The notes: generated from the sequence alone by a model not told the origin. A stretch of DNA of 6,408 nt from an uncultured Alphaproteobacteria bacterium (GCA_903939555.1 CAJAHV010000432.1:1-6408), one strand, 5' to 3'; shown: positions 1-6,408, numbered from the stretch's first letter. Translations and numbers: made by a program.

Positions 1-13
1 GTGTGGTGCCACC

Positions 14-2092
14 ATGTCTCCTGCTGCCCCGATCGCCTATCCCGCCAGCCCGAGCGGCACGGTCGTCGACACGCAATTCGGCATGCCGGTGGCCGATCCG
101 TACCGCTGGCTGGAAGGCGATGTGCGCACCGAACAGCCGGTCGCCGACTGGGTGGCGGCGCAGAACAAGGTTACCCAGGGCCAGCTCGCCACCCTGCCGC
201 AGCGGGGTGCGATCAAGGCTCGGCTGACGCAATTGTTCGATTACGAACGCGTCACCCTGCCGCTGTCGCGCGGCGGCCGCCTGTTTTTCCGGCGCAACAG
301 CGGGCTGCAGAACCAATCGGTGCTGGTGGTACAGGATGGCGTTTCAGAATCTGCCGGCGGTGCCGCGCCGCGCGTGCTGATCGACCCCAATGGCTGGGCC
401 AAGGACGGCGCGACCGCGCTCGCCGAATGGGCACCCGCGCCCGATGGCAAACGGATCGCCTATGCCGTGCAGGATGGCGGCAGCGACTGGCGGGTCATCA
501 AGATCCTCGATGTCGCCACCGGCACGGTGCTGGCCGACGAACTCGACTGGGTGAAGTTTTCAGGGATCGCCTGGAACGCCGACGCCAGCGGCTTTTACTA
601 TTCGCGCCACCCAGCCTCACCCAAGGGCAAGGATTTCGTGTCGGCGGTATTCGACCATAGTGTGTTTTTCCACCGCATCGGCACGCCGCAAAGTGCCGAT
701 GCCCAAGTCTATGCCTCTCCCGACAATCGCGGCTATTACAACATCGCCGAAACCAGCGAGGACGGCCGCTGGCTGATTATCCGCTCGAGCACCGGGTCGG
801 ACGACAGCTATGAAGTCCGGGTACAGGACCTTGCCGCCCCCGGCAGCACGCTCGCCACGCTCGTCGCGGTTCGCCAGCACGACTGGCGCTTTGCCGAATC
901 CGTGGGCGATACCTTGTATTTCGTCACCAACAAGGACGCGCCCAAATATCGCGTCGTGGCCTTCGACGGGCCGGGCAAGCCGATGCGCGAGATCGTCGCG
1001 GCGGCAGCCGATACCCTGACCGGCGCATCGGTTGTCGGCGACCATCTGATTGTCACGGCGCTCAAGGATGCGCGCAGCGACGTGCGGCGCTACACGCTCG
1101 ACGGCAAGCCGGCCGGCGTTGTTGCCTTGCCCGGGCTTGGAACGGCGAGCGGTTTTGCCGGCATCACGGGCACGAGCGCGGCCTATTTCGCCTTCACCAG
1201 CTACAATGCGCCGACGACGATCTATCGCTACGATGTGGCAACCAACGCCAGCACGGTATTCAACGCCCCCAAGGTTGCCTTCGACCCGGCCGATTTCATT
1301 GTCGAACAGCGCTTCTTCACCTCGAAGGACGGCACCAGCGTGCCGATGTTCGTCGCCCATAAAAAGAGCGTCGACCTGTCGAAGGGCGCGCCGACGCTGA
1401 TGTACGGCTATGGCGGCTTCAACATCAACGTGCTGCCGGCGTTCCAGGTCGATGCGCTGGCGTGGATGGAATTGGGCGGCATCTATGCCGAAGTGACCTT
1501 GCGCGGCGGCGGCGAATATGGCGCCGAATGGCACAAGGCCGGCACCCGCCTGCAAAAGCAGAATGTCTTTGATGATTTCATCGCCGGGGGCGAATATCTC
1601 ATCGCATCGGGCATCACGCCCAAAGGCGGCCTTGCCATTCAGGGCGGCTCCAACGGCGGGCTGCTGGTCGGCGCCGTCGTCAACCAGCGGCCCGACCTGT
1701 TCGCTGCCGCCCTCCCCGCCGTCGGCGTGATGGACATGCTGCGCTTCCCGCTGTTCACCGAAGGCCGCACCTGGACCGATGATTATGGCGACCCGGCCGA
1801 GGAAGCCCAGTTCCGCAACCTCCACGGTTATTCGCCCTATCATAACATCAGGGGCGGCCGCGATTACCCCGCCATCCTCGTCACCACCGCCGATACCGAT
1901 GACCGTGTCGTCCCCGGCCACAGCTTCAAATATGCAGCGGCGCTGCAGGCGGCGACGATCGGTGACAAGCCCCACCTCATCCGCATCGAAACCCGCGCCG
2001 GCCATGGCAGCGGCAAACCGACATCAAAGCAGATCGACGAGATTACCGATCTGTGGAGCTTCATCGGCTATTGGACCGGGCTGACCCGGTAG
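14..2092 (+). CDS. Prolyl oligopeptidase (prolyl endopeptidase, family S9A)
   Basis: Serine peptidase that cleaves short peptides after proline. Read from the ATG at 14 it has 692 residues, normal for the family. The N-terminal part carries the DPYRWLE signature (about 28-34). A beta-propeller lies at about 70-430 (KFS and GFYYSRHP elements near 180-200), then the alpha/beta-hydrolase domain. Visible active-site residues: nucleophile Ser546 in GGSNGG, Asp629 in DTDDRVVP, His664 in RAGHGSGK, oxyanion-hole Tyr466 in YGYGGFN, S1-pocket Trp587 in TWTDDYG, and Arg631. Spacings match porcine enzyme closely (Ser to Trp is 41 residues in both). GGSNGG and GYGGFN favour prolyl oligopeptidase over oligopeptidase B. 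The start is uncertain: the frame stays open to base 2 and there is no good Shine-Dalgarno before 14, so a signal peptide could be missing. The gene converges on folC; no functional tie is evident. Confidence 0.93.
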   Translation: MSPAAPIAYPASPSGTVVDTQFGMPVADPYRWLEGDVRTEQPVADWVAAQNKVTQGQLATLPQRGAIKARLTQLFDYERVTLPLSRGGRLFFRRNSGLQNQSVLVVQDGVSESAGGAAPRVLIDPNGWAKDGATALAEWAPAPDGKRIAYAVQDGGSDWRVIKILDVATGTVLADELDWVKFSGIAWNADASGFYYSRHPASPKGKDFVSAVFDHSVFFHRIGTPQSADAQVYASPDNRGYYNIAETSEDGRWLIIRSSTGSDDSYEVRVQDLAAPGSTLATLVAVRQHDWRFAESVGDTLYFVTNKDAPKYRVVAFDGPGKPMREIVAAAADTLTGASVVGDHLIVTALKDARSDVRRYTLDGKPAGVVALPGLGTASGFAGITGTSAAYFAFTSYNAPTTIYRYDVATNASTVFNAPKVAFDPADFIVEQRFFTSKDGTSVPMFVAHKKSVDLSKGAPTLMYGYGGFNINVLPAFQVDALAWMELGGIYAEVTLRGGGEYGAEWHKAGTRLQKQNVFDDFIAGGEYLIASGITPKGGLAIQGGSNGGLLVGAVVNQRPDLFAAALPAVGVMDMLRFPLFTEGRTWTDDYGDPAEEAQFRNLHGYSPYHNIRGGRDYPAILVTTADTDDRVVPGHSFKYAAALQAATIGDKPHLIRIETRAGHGSGKPTSKQIDEITDLWSFIGYWTGLTR
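2075..2090. terminator. Weak candidate hairpin at the convergent peptidase/folC junction
   Basis: ACCGGG (2075-2080) and CCCGGT (2085-2090) form a perfect 6-bp stem with a CTGA loop, ending on the T of the peptidase stop codon. It is symmetric, so it could act on either strand between the two converging genes. No run of T follows on either strand, so it is not a canonical intrinsic terminator. The 39-bp gap that follows (2093-2131) holds only the short palindrome CCGCCGGCGG at 2110-2119 and no gene. The structure may simply be a by-product of G+C-rich coding sequence. Confidence 0.25.
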
Positions 2093-2131
2093 GGACGCAT
2101 CCACCGCGCCCGCCGGCGGCACAGGGGAAGG

Positions 2132-3457
2132 TTAGCCGGCGCTCTGCCCGTTCGCCGCCAGCGCATCGCCGGCGAGGTACAGCGACCCGGTCACCAACAC
2201 CACCGGAGGGCGGGCGCGATCGGCGTGGCGGGCGATTTCGGTCAGCGCGCTGGCGACATCGGGACAGGCCTGGCCCGGCACCCCGGCTTCGCGGGCGATG
2301 CGCACCAGGTCTTCGGGCGGATGGCCGGCATGGCGCTCGACCGGCACGGCATAGATCGCGGTAGCGTGCGGCATGAAGGCACGCAGAAAGCCGCTGGCAT
2401 CCTTGGCCGCCAGCATTCCGGCAACGATGTAGAAGGGCCGGTCGGCGAGCATGGCCCCGTTGAAATGTGCCGCGATCGCCTTGCCGGCGGCGGGGTTATG
2501 CCCGCCATCGATCCATAATTCGGCATCGGCCGGCAAGCGCGCCGTCAACGGCCCGGCATCAAGGCGTTGCAACCGCGCCGGCCATTCCGCCCAGCCCATG
2601 CCGGCGCGCAGCGCGCCATCATTGACCGGCACGACATCCTGCATGCGCAGCATGGCGATGGCGAGCCCGGCATTGTCGATCTGATGCGCACCCGACAGCC
2701 GCGGCAAGGGCAGTTGCAGGCGCCCGGCGGCATCGCGAAAATGCAGCGCGCCTTCGTAGCTGGCAACGTCCCAGTCGGTGCCGCGAATGCGCAGCGGCGC
2801 CCCGGTAACACCGGCAATTTCGGCAATGCGCGCCGTCACCGCCTTGGGGTAGCGCGATACCACCATCGGCACGCCCGGCTTGGCGATGCCGGCCTTTTCG
2901 CCGGCAATGTCGAGGATGGTCGGCCCCAGCCATTGCTGGTGATCAAGCCCCAGTTGCGCGATGCCGGTGACCAGCGGCGCCGCAATGACATTGGTCGCGT
3001 CCATGCGGCCGCCCAGCCCGACCTCGATGATGCAGGCATCGGCCGGTTCGCGCGCAAAGGCGAGGAAGGCCAGCGCCGTCGTCAGTTCGAAAAAGGTGAT
3101 CGGCTGGCCCCCATTGCGGGCAAGAATGTCACGCAGCAGGTCGCACAGCGCCTCGTCGCCGATCACCTGGCCGGCGACGCGGATGCGTTCGTTGAAGCGG
3201 ATGAGATGCGGCGAGGTATAGACATGCACGCGCCGCCCCGACGCTTCGAGACAGGCGCGCAAAAAGGCCACGGTCGACCCCTTGCCGTTGGTGCCGGCGA
3301 CATGGAACACCGGTGGCAGCCGAGACTGGGGGTTGCCCAGCCGCGACAGCAGACGTTCGAGCCGACCCAGCGACAGGTCGATTTCCGCCGGGTGCAGGGC
3401 ATAGGCTGCCTGCAACAACGCATCGAGGATGGGGTTGTCCGACTGTGCGCGTTCCAT
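2132..3457 (-). CDS. folC: Bifunctional dihydrofolate synthase / folylpolyglutamate synthase
   Basis: ATP-dependent Mur-ligase-type enzyme of the cytoplasm. It joins glutamate to dihydropteroate to make dihydrofolate and then adds further glutamates to reduced folates. From the ATG at 3457 it has 441 residues, slightly longer than E. coli FolC (422). Motifs in order: P-loop GTNGKGS (55-61), SPHL (82-85), GLGGRMDATN (147-156), LDH (171-173), EKAGI with Lys188, the likely carbamylated metal-site lysine (187-191), AHQIDN (257-262), DGGHNP opening the C-terminal domain (317-322), GMLAAKD (347-353) and VTGSLYL (422-428). A GTG at 3472 would add five residues, but GGGAG five bases before 3457 favours the ATG. 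The gene is last in the trpB-trpA-accD-folC cluster, 28 nt after accD, and ends with TAA. Whether it is truly bifunctional or FPGS-only cannot be settled from the sequence; bifunctionality is usual in proteobacteria. Confidence 0.95.
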   Translation of the reverse strand: MERAQSDNPILDALLQAAYALHPAEIDLSLGRLERLLSRLGNPQSRLPPVFHVAGTNGKGSTVAFLRACLEASGRRVHVYTSPHLIRFNERIRVAGQVIGDEALCDLLRDILARNGGQPITFFELTTALAFLAFAREPADACIIEVGLGGRMDATNVIAAPLVTGIAQLGLDHQQWLGPTILDIAGEKAGIAKPGVPMVVSRYPKAVTARIAEIAGVTGAPLRIRGTDWDVASYEGALHFRDAAGRLQLPLPRLSGAHQIDNAGLAIAMLRMQDVVPVNDGALRAGMGWAEWPARLQRLDAGPLTARLPADAELWIDGGHNPAAGKAIAAHFNGAMLADRPFYIVAGMLAAKDASGFLRAFMPHATAIYAVPVERHAGHPPEDLVRIAREAGVPGQACPDVASALTEIARHADRARPPVVLVTGSLYLAGDALAANGQSAG

Positions 3458-3462
3458 CCTGG

Positions 3463-3467
3463 CTCCC
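3463..3467 (-). promoter_or_regulatory. folC ribosome binding site (decides the start)
   Basis: GGGAG on the minus strand, followed by five bases (CCAGG) and the ATG at 3457-3455. This is well placed for initiation there. The in-frame GTG at 3472 is preceded only by GGACG directly against the codon, so the ATG is preferred. Confidence 0.6.
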
Positions 3468-3485
3468 GCCACCGTCCGTCGCCGG

Positions 3486-4346
3486 CTATGCCGCGCGGAC
3501 GCTGCGCCGCGCCATCAGCATGGCGAGCAACCGGGCCAGCGTATCCTTCAGCTCGTTGCGATGCACGACCATGTCGAGCATCCCGTGCGCCAGCAGATAT
3601 TCGGCGCGCTGGAAACCTTCGGGCAGTTTTTCGCGGATCGTCTGTTCGATGACGCGCTGCCCGGCAAAGCCGATCAGCGCCTTGGGTTCGGCAATCTGGA
3701 TATCGCCGAGCATGGCATAGCTGGCGGTGACCCCGCCCGTCGTCGGATCGGTCAGCACGACAAGATACGGCAGCCGGGCCTCCTTGAGCTCGGCAATGCC
3801 GACCGTGGTGCGCGGCATCTGCATCAGGCTGAGAATGCCTTCCTGCATGCGGGCGCCGCCGGCGGCGGTGAACACGACGAAAGGCACATTGGCAGCGACG
3901 GCAGCGCGCGCCCCGGCCAGAAACGCCTCGCCGACGCCCATGCCCATCGAGCCGCCCATGAAGGCGAAATTCTGGACCGCGACGATGGCGCGGACGCCGC
4001 CGATGCTGCCATCGCCGACAGTCATCGCCTCGGGTTCGCCGGTCGCGGCCTTGGCGGCGCGCAAGCGATCGACATAGCGTTTCTGATCACGGAACTTGAG
4101 CGGATCCTCGACAACCTTGGCCACCGCGACCGTAGCGTAATCACCGTCGAAGATCTGGGCAAAGCGCGCCTTGGGGCCGATGCGTTCATGATGGTCGCAC
4201 CGCGGACAGACCGACAGGTTTTCCTGGAATTCCTTGGTGTAGACCATCGTCCCGCAACTGCGGCACTTGGTCCACAGATTGTCGGGGGTTTCACGCCTCG
4301 ACATGAAGCCGGTGAGTTGCTGGCGGGTACGGGTGATCCAGCTCAT
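3486..4346 (-). CDS. accD: Acetyl-CoA carboxylase carboxyltransferase subunit beta
   Basis: Beta half of the carboxyltransferase of acetyl-CoA carboxylase. With AccA it moves the carboxyl group from carboxybiotin on AccB to acetyl-CoA, giving malonyl-CoA for fatty acid synthesis in the cytoplasm. It has 286 residues, within the family's usual range. An N-terminal zinc ribbon is intact, with Cys28, Cys31, Cys47 and Cys50 (CxxC-x15-CxxC). The crotonase-like carboxyltransferase domain follows, with GGSMGMGVGE (131-140), AAGGARMQEG (161-170), TDPTTGGVTASYA (199-211) and GFAGQRVIEQTIREKLPEGF (226-245). ATG at 4346 overlaps the trpA stop as ATGA, and GGAG lies eight bases upstream inside trpA, so translation is probably coupled to trpA. 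It is followed by folC; accD-folC adjacency is widespread in proteobacteria. The stop is TAG. accA, accB and accC are not in the window. Confidence 0.97.
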   Translation of the reverse strand: MSWITRTRQQLTGFMSRRETPDNLWTKCRSCGTMVYTKEFQENLSVCPRCDHHERIGPKARFAQIFDGDYATVAVAKVVEDPLKFRDQKRYVDRLRAAKAATGEPEAMTVGDGSIGGVRAIVAVQNFAFMGGSMGMGVGEAFLAGARAAVAANVPFVVFTAAGGARMQEGILSLMQMPRTTVGIAELKEARLPYLVVLTDPTTGGVTASYAMLGDIQIAEPKALIGFAGQRVIEQTIREKLPEGFQRAEYLLAHGMLDMVVHRNELKDTLARLLAMLMARRSVRAA

Positions 4347-5218
4347 GCTGTATACTCCGGTTTGCGGGCGGCGCCCGCGGGATCCTTCCTGCGGGCGCCG
4401 CGCACGGCAAGGGCGAGGCTGGCGACCAGGGTGCCGACCCGGGCCGGAATGTCGTTGGCGCGGGCCTGTGCCGCCGCGCCGATGCTGTCGACGATGGCCG
4501 ATCCGACCACCACGGCATCGGCGTGGATGGCGATGGCAGCGGCCTGTTCGGGAGTGCGCACGCCGAAACCCACCGCGATGGGGAGCGAAGTCGATTGTTT
4601 GAGTCGCGCCACTGCGGCCGCGACATCGGTGGCGGTGGCGGCATTGGCCCCGGTCACCCCGGCCACCGCGACATAATAGAGAAAGCCCGACGCGCCATCG
4701 AGCACCTTTGGCAAGCGCGCCGCATCGGTCGTCGGCGTCGCCAGCCGGATGAGGTGCAGGCCGTGCGCCGACAGATGCGGCACCAGTTCATCGGCTTCTT
4801 CGGGCGGCAGATCGACAACGATGGTGCCATCAAGCCCGGCGGCCAGCGCATCGGCGGCAAAGCGCGCCGGGCCATAGGCCAGGATCGGGTTGAAATAGCC
4901 CATCAGGATGATCGGGGTCGCCGCATCCTCGCGGCGGAAATCGGCAACCATGGCGAGCACATCGCGGAGCCGCGTGCCGCCTTCGAGGCTGCGGATATTG
5001 CCAAGCTGGATCGCCGCGCCATCGGCCATCGGATCGGTGAACGGCATGCCGAGCTCGACAATGTCGGCACCATTGGCAACCAGCGCGCGCAGCACGGCGG
5101 CAGAGGTGGCGAGATCGGGATCACCCGCCGTCACGAACGTGACCAGCGCGGCGCGGCCTTCGGCGGCACAGGCGGCGAAGCGGCTGGCCAAGCGGTCGGG
5201 CGCGTTATTGGCGCTCAC
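4343..5218 (-). CDS. trpA: Tryptophan synthase alpha subunit
   Basis: Cleaves indole-3-glycerol phosphate to indole and glyceraldehyde 3-phosphate; indole then tunnels to TrpB in the alpha2-beta2 complex. The frame could run upstream to 5383, but that part overlaps trpB and is not TrpA-like. The GTG at 5218 shares GTGA with the trpB stop and gives 291 residues. Catalytic Glu55 lies in ELGMPF and Asp66 in DPMADG, spaced 11 apart like Glu49 and Asp60 of E. coli. Other TIM-barrel elements are VTFVTAGDP (26-34), GYFNP (107-111), YYVAVAGVTG with loop-6 Thr189 (181-190), and phosphate-binding GFG (217-219) and GS (239-240). It is longer than E. coli TrpA (268) mainly through an Ala/Arg-rich C-terminal tail of about 20 residues, whose DNA holds an inverted repeat before accD. 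Confidence 0.96.
   Translation of the reverse strand: MSANNAPDRLASRFAACAAEGRAALVTFVTAGDPDLATSAAVLRALVANGADIVELGMPFTDPMADGAAIQLGNIRSLEGGTRLRDVLAMVADFRREDAATPIILMGYFNPILAYGPARFAADALAAGLDGTIVVDLPPEEADELVPHLSAHGLHLIRLATPTTDAARLPKVLDGASGFLYYVAVAGVTGANAATATDVAAAVARLKQSTSLPIAVGFGVRTPEQAAAIAIHADAVVVGSAIVDSIGAAAQARANDIPARVGTLVASLALAVRGARRKDPAGAARKPEYTA
4355..4358 (-). promoter_or_regulatory. accD ribosome binding site inside trpA
   Basis: GGAG on the minus strand with eight bases to the accD ATG. It is made by the trpA codons for Pro-Glu close to its C-terminus, so ribosomes finishing trpA pass over it before terminating at the overlapping ATGA. Confidence 0.6.
4368..4401 (-). repeat. Perfect 11-bp inverted repeat before the accD ribosome binding site
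   Basis: Reading the minus strand, GCGGCGCCCGC (4401-4391) is the exact reverse complement of GCGGGCGCCGC (4378-4368), separated by a 12-base loop AGGAAGGATCCC. The stem is entirely G/C and ends nine bases before the accD GGAG. A second, smaller hairpin (GCGGGC 4378-4373, loop GCC, GCCCGC 4369-4364) uses the same 3' arm, so the two cannot coexist. No T run follows, so it is not an intrinsic terminator. It lies within the trpA codons for the Ala/Arg-rich tail. A regulatory role is inference; chance in G+C-rich Ala/Arg/Gly codons is the alternative. Confidence 0.45.
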
Positions 5219-6408
5219 AGCGTCACCCCCAGCGCTTCGGCGACGGTGAAGATGTCCTTGTCGCCGCGGCCGCACAAATTCATCACGATCAACTGGTCGG
5301 CAGCCATCGTCGGGGCGAGGCGCTTGATCGCCGCCAGCGCGTGCGCCGGCTCCAGCGCCGGGATGATGCCTTCGACGAGGCACAGCATCTTGAAGGCCTC
5401 GAGCGCTTCGGCATCGGTCGCCGATTGATATTCGACGCGGCCGATGCTGTGTAGCCAGGCATGTTCCGGCCCGATGCCGGGATAATCGAGGCCCGCCGAA
5501 ATGCTGTGCGCCTCGGTGATCTGGCCGTCTTCATCCTGAAGCAGCATGGTCTTGTTACCGTGCAGCACGCCCGGCCGGCCACCGGCGAGCGAGGCGGCGT
5601 GCTTGTCGGTCGACAGACCATGGCCCGAGGCTTCGATACCGATCATGCGCACCGAGGCATCGTCGAGGAACGGATGGAACAGCCCGATGGCGTTCGAACC
5701 GCCGCCGATGGCGGCCACCAACAGGTCGGGCCGCCGGCCTTCGGCTTCCAATATCTGCGCCCGGGCTTCGGTGCCGATGACGCTCTGGAAATCGCGCACC
5801 AGTTCGGGATAGGGGTGCGGGCCTGCCGCCGTGCCGATGATGTAGAAGGTGTCATGAACGTTGGTCACCCAGTCCCGCAGCGCCTCGTTCATCGCATCCT
5901 TGAGCGTGCGTGATCCCGATTCGACGGCGCGCACTTCGGCGCCGAGCAGCTTCATGCGGAACACGTTGGGCGCCTGGCGCTCGATATCGCGGGCGCCCAT
6001 GTAGATAACGCAGGGCAGGCCGAAGCGCGCCGCCACCGTCGCCGTCGCCACGCCGTGCTGGCCGGCGCCGGTTTCGGCGATGATCCGGGTCTTGCCCATG
6101 CGCTTGGCGAGCAGGATCTGGCCGATGCAATTGTTGATCTTGTGCGCGCCGGTATGGTTGAGCTCGTCACGTTTCAGGTAAATCTTGGCGCCACCCAGAT
6201 GCCGGGTCAGGCTTTCGGCGAAATAGAGAGGGCTGGGCCGCCCGACATAATATTTCAGCAGATAATCGAATTCGGACCTGAACGCCGGGTCGGCCTTGGC
6301 GGCAATATAGGCGCGTTCCAGATCGAGGATCAGCGGCATCAGCGTTTCGGCGACATAGCGCCCGCCGAACGCGCCGAAATGGCCGTTCGCGTCAGGACCC
6401 GCGCGCAA
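5215..6408 (-). CDS. trpB: Tryptophan synthase beta subunit (N-terminus at window edge)
   Basis: PLP enzyme that condenses indole from TrpA with L-serine to give L-tryptophan. It has 397 residues counted from the edge. The first codon in view is TTG (6408-6406): it could be the start, as E. coli TrpB begins at nearly the same place, but alphaproteobacterial TrpBs often start further upstream, so treat it as possibly partial. Features, numbered from the edge: FGAFGGRYV (11-19), PLP Schiff-base Lys90 in HTGAHKINN, catalytic Glu112 in AETGAGQHG, phosphate-binding GGGSN (235-239), Asp308 in SAGLDYPG and Glu353 in IPALEPAH. The GRGDKD motif is preceded by Cys379 where E. coli has Ser377. The stop TGA overlaps the trpA GTG by four bases. 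The next gene upstream, outside the window, would be trpF if the usual alphaproteobacterial order holds (inference). Confidence 0.96.
   Translation of the reverse strand: MRAGPDANGHFGAFGGRYVAETLMPLILDLERAYIAAKADPAFRSEFDYLLKYYVGRPSPLYFAESLTRHLGGAKIYLKRDELNHTGAHKINNCIGQILLAKRMGKTRIIAETGAGQHGVATATVAARFGLPCVIYMGARDIERQAPNVFRMKLLGAEVRAVESGSRTLKDAMNEALRDWVTNVHDTFYIIGTAAGPHPYPELVRDFQSVIGTEARAQILEAEGRRPDLLVAAIGGGSNAIGLFHPFLDDASVRMIGIEASGHGLSTDKHAASLAGGRPGVLHGNKTMLLQDEDGQITEAHSISAGLDYPGIGPEHAWLHSIGRVEYQSATDAEALEAFKMLCLVEGIIPALEPAHALAAIKRLAPTMAADQLIVMNLCGRGDKDIFTVAEALGVTL
5223..5230 (-). promoter_or_regulatory. trpA ribosome binding site in the last codons of trpB
   Basis: GGGGGTGA on the minus strand differs from the ideal GGAGGTGA by one base, which can still wobble-pair with 16S rRNA. 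It ends four bases before the GTG at 5218. It is formed by the final TrpB codons (Gly-Val-Thr) and supports the GTG start of trpA over upstream in-frame alternatives. Confidence 0.6.

Larger units (their letters stand above)
2132..6408 (-). other. Probable trpB-trpA-accD-folC operon
   Basis: Four genes on one strand with junctions of -4, -4 and +28 nt and a ribosome binding site before trpA, accD and folC. I see no promoter or intrinsic terminator between them. Co-transcription is inferred from spacing. The same linkage is established in alphaproteobacteria, often preceded by trpF. The promoter and any trp-type control would lie to the right of the window. Confidence 0.8.

Noticed and set aside
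1..660. Plus-strand frame from GTG at base 1
   Set aside because: Arg-rich out-of-frame translation of the peptidase gene; the frame at 14 carries all family motifs.
617..2005. 462-codon open frame on the minus strand, antisense to the prolyl oligopeptidase
   Set aside because: It uses exactly the same triplets as the peptidase in reverse, so its stops would need sense TTA, CTA or TCA codons, which are rare at this G+C content. The translation has no recognisable motif, while the sense strand encodes a complete S9A enzyme.
3458..3472. GTG at 3472 as the folC start
   Set aside because: No spaced Shine-Dalgarno before it, whereas GGGAG sits five bases before the ATG at 3457.
3473..3501. Inverted repeat CGTCCG/CGGACG around the accD stop codon
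   Set aside because: Only 6 bp with a 17-base loop and no T run; expected by chance at this base composition.
2567..3652. 361-codon plus-strand open frame across folC and the end of accD
   Set aside because: Triplet-aligned antisense shadow of folC over most of its length; it crosses into accD and has no domain character.
3429..4676. 415-codon plus-strand open frame over accD and part of trpA
   Set aside because: Triplet-aligned with accD antisense; low-complexity His/Ala/Arg-rich translation, and accD itself is unambiguous.
5219..5383. Upstream in-frame extension of trpA (55 residues)
   Set aside because: It lies wholly within trpB in another frame, is Arg/Gly-rich and unlike any TrpA N-terminus. 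The GTG at 5218 has a near-ideal ribosome binding site and gives a normal TrpA start.
4523..5428. 301-codon plus-strand open frame over trpA
   Set aside because: Triplet-aligned antisense shadow of trpA with no recognisable motif.
1..6408. Mobile elements, CRISPR arrays, tRNA/rRNA genes, riboswitches, or a novel gene system
   Set aside because: Nearly the whole window is filled by five recognisable housekeeping-type genes, with no uncovered stretch over 40 bp and no direct-repeat series or cloverleaf seen.

Overview
The window is an ordinary, densely coding piece of a bacterial chromosome. It is G+C-rich (roughly two thirds by eye) with strongly G/C-biased third codon positions. The gene order trpB-trpA-accD-folC, the protein style (for example the DGGHNPAAG motif in FolC and the intact Cys4 zinc ribbon in AccD) and a prolyl oligopeptidase beside it point to an alphaproteobacterium. 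Sphingomonadales is my best guess, by inference and without any search.

Layout. Positions 14-2092 (+) hold a prolyl oligopeptidase of family S9A with all catalytic residues present; its true N-terminus may lie left of the window. A 39-bp convergent gap follows (2093-2131). The rest is one tightly packed minus-strand cluster, read right to left: trpB (6408-5215, cut by or starting at the right edge), trpA (5218-4343), accD (4346-3486) and folC (3457-2132). trpB/trpA share GTGA and trpA/accD share ATGA, both 4-bp overlaps; folC begins 28 nt after accD. There is no gene-free stretch over 40 bp, no RNA gene, no mobile element, no CRISPR array and no long repeat that I can see.

How the genes work together. 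TrpA and TrpB are the two subunits of tryptophan synthase, the last step of tryptophan synthesis. AccD is the carboxyltransferase beta subunit of acetyl-CoA carboxylase, the committed step of fatty acid synthesis. FolC makes dihydrofolate and polyglutamylates folates. The overlaps imply a shared mRNA and translational coupling, tying amino-acid, lipid and folate housekeeping functions together; this linkage is a known alphaproteobacterial arrangement. The peptidase is transcribed towards the cluster and has no evident functional link to it.

I found no undescribed system. The observations most worth checking are modest: a perfect 11-bp inverted repeat in the 3' end of trpA just ahead of the accD ribosome binding site, a possible truncated signal peptide on the peptidase, and a Cys in TrpB where enterobacterial TrpB has the cofactor-contacting Ser.
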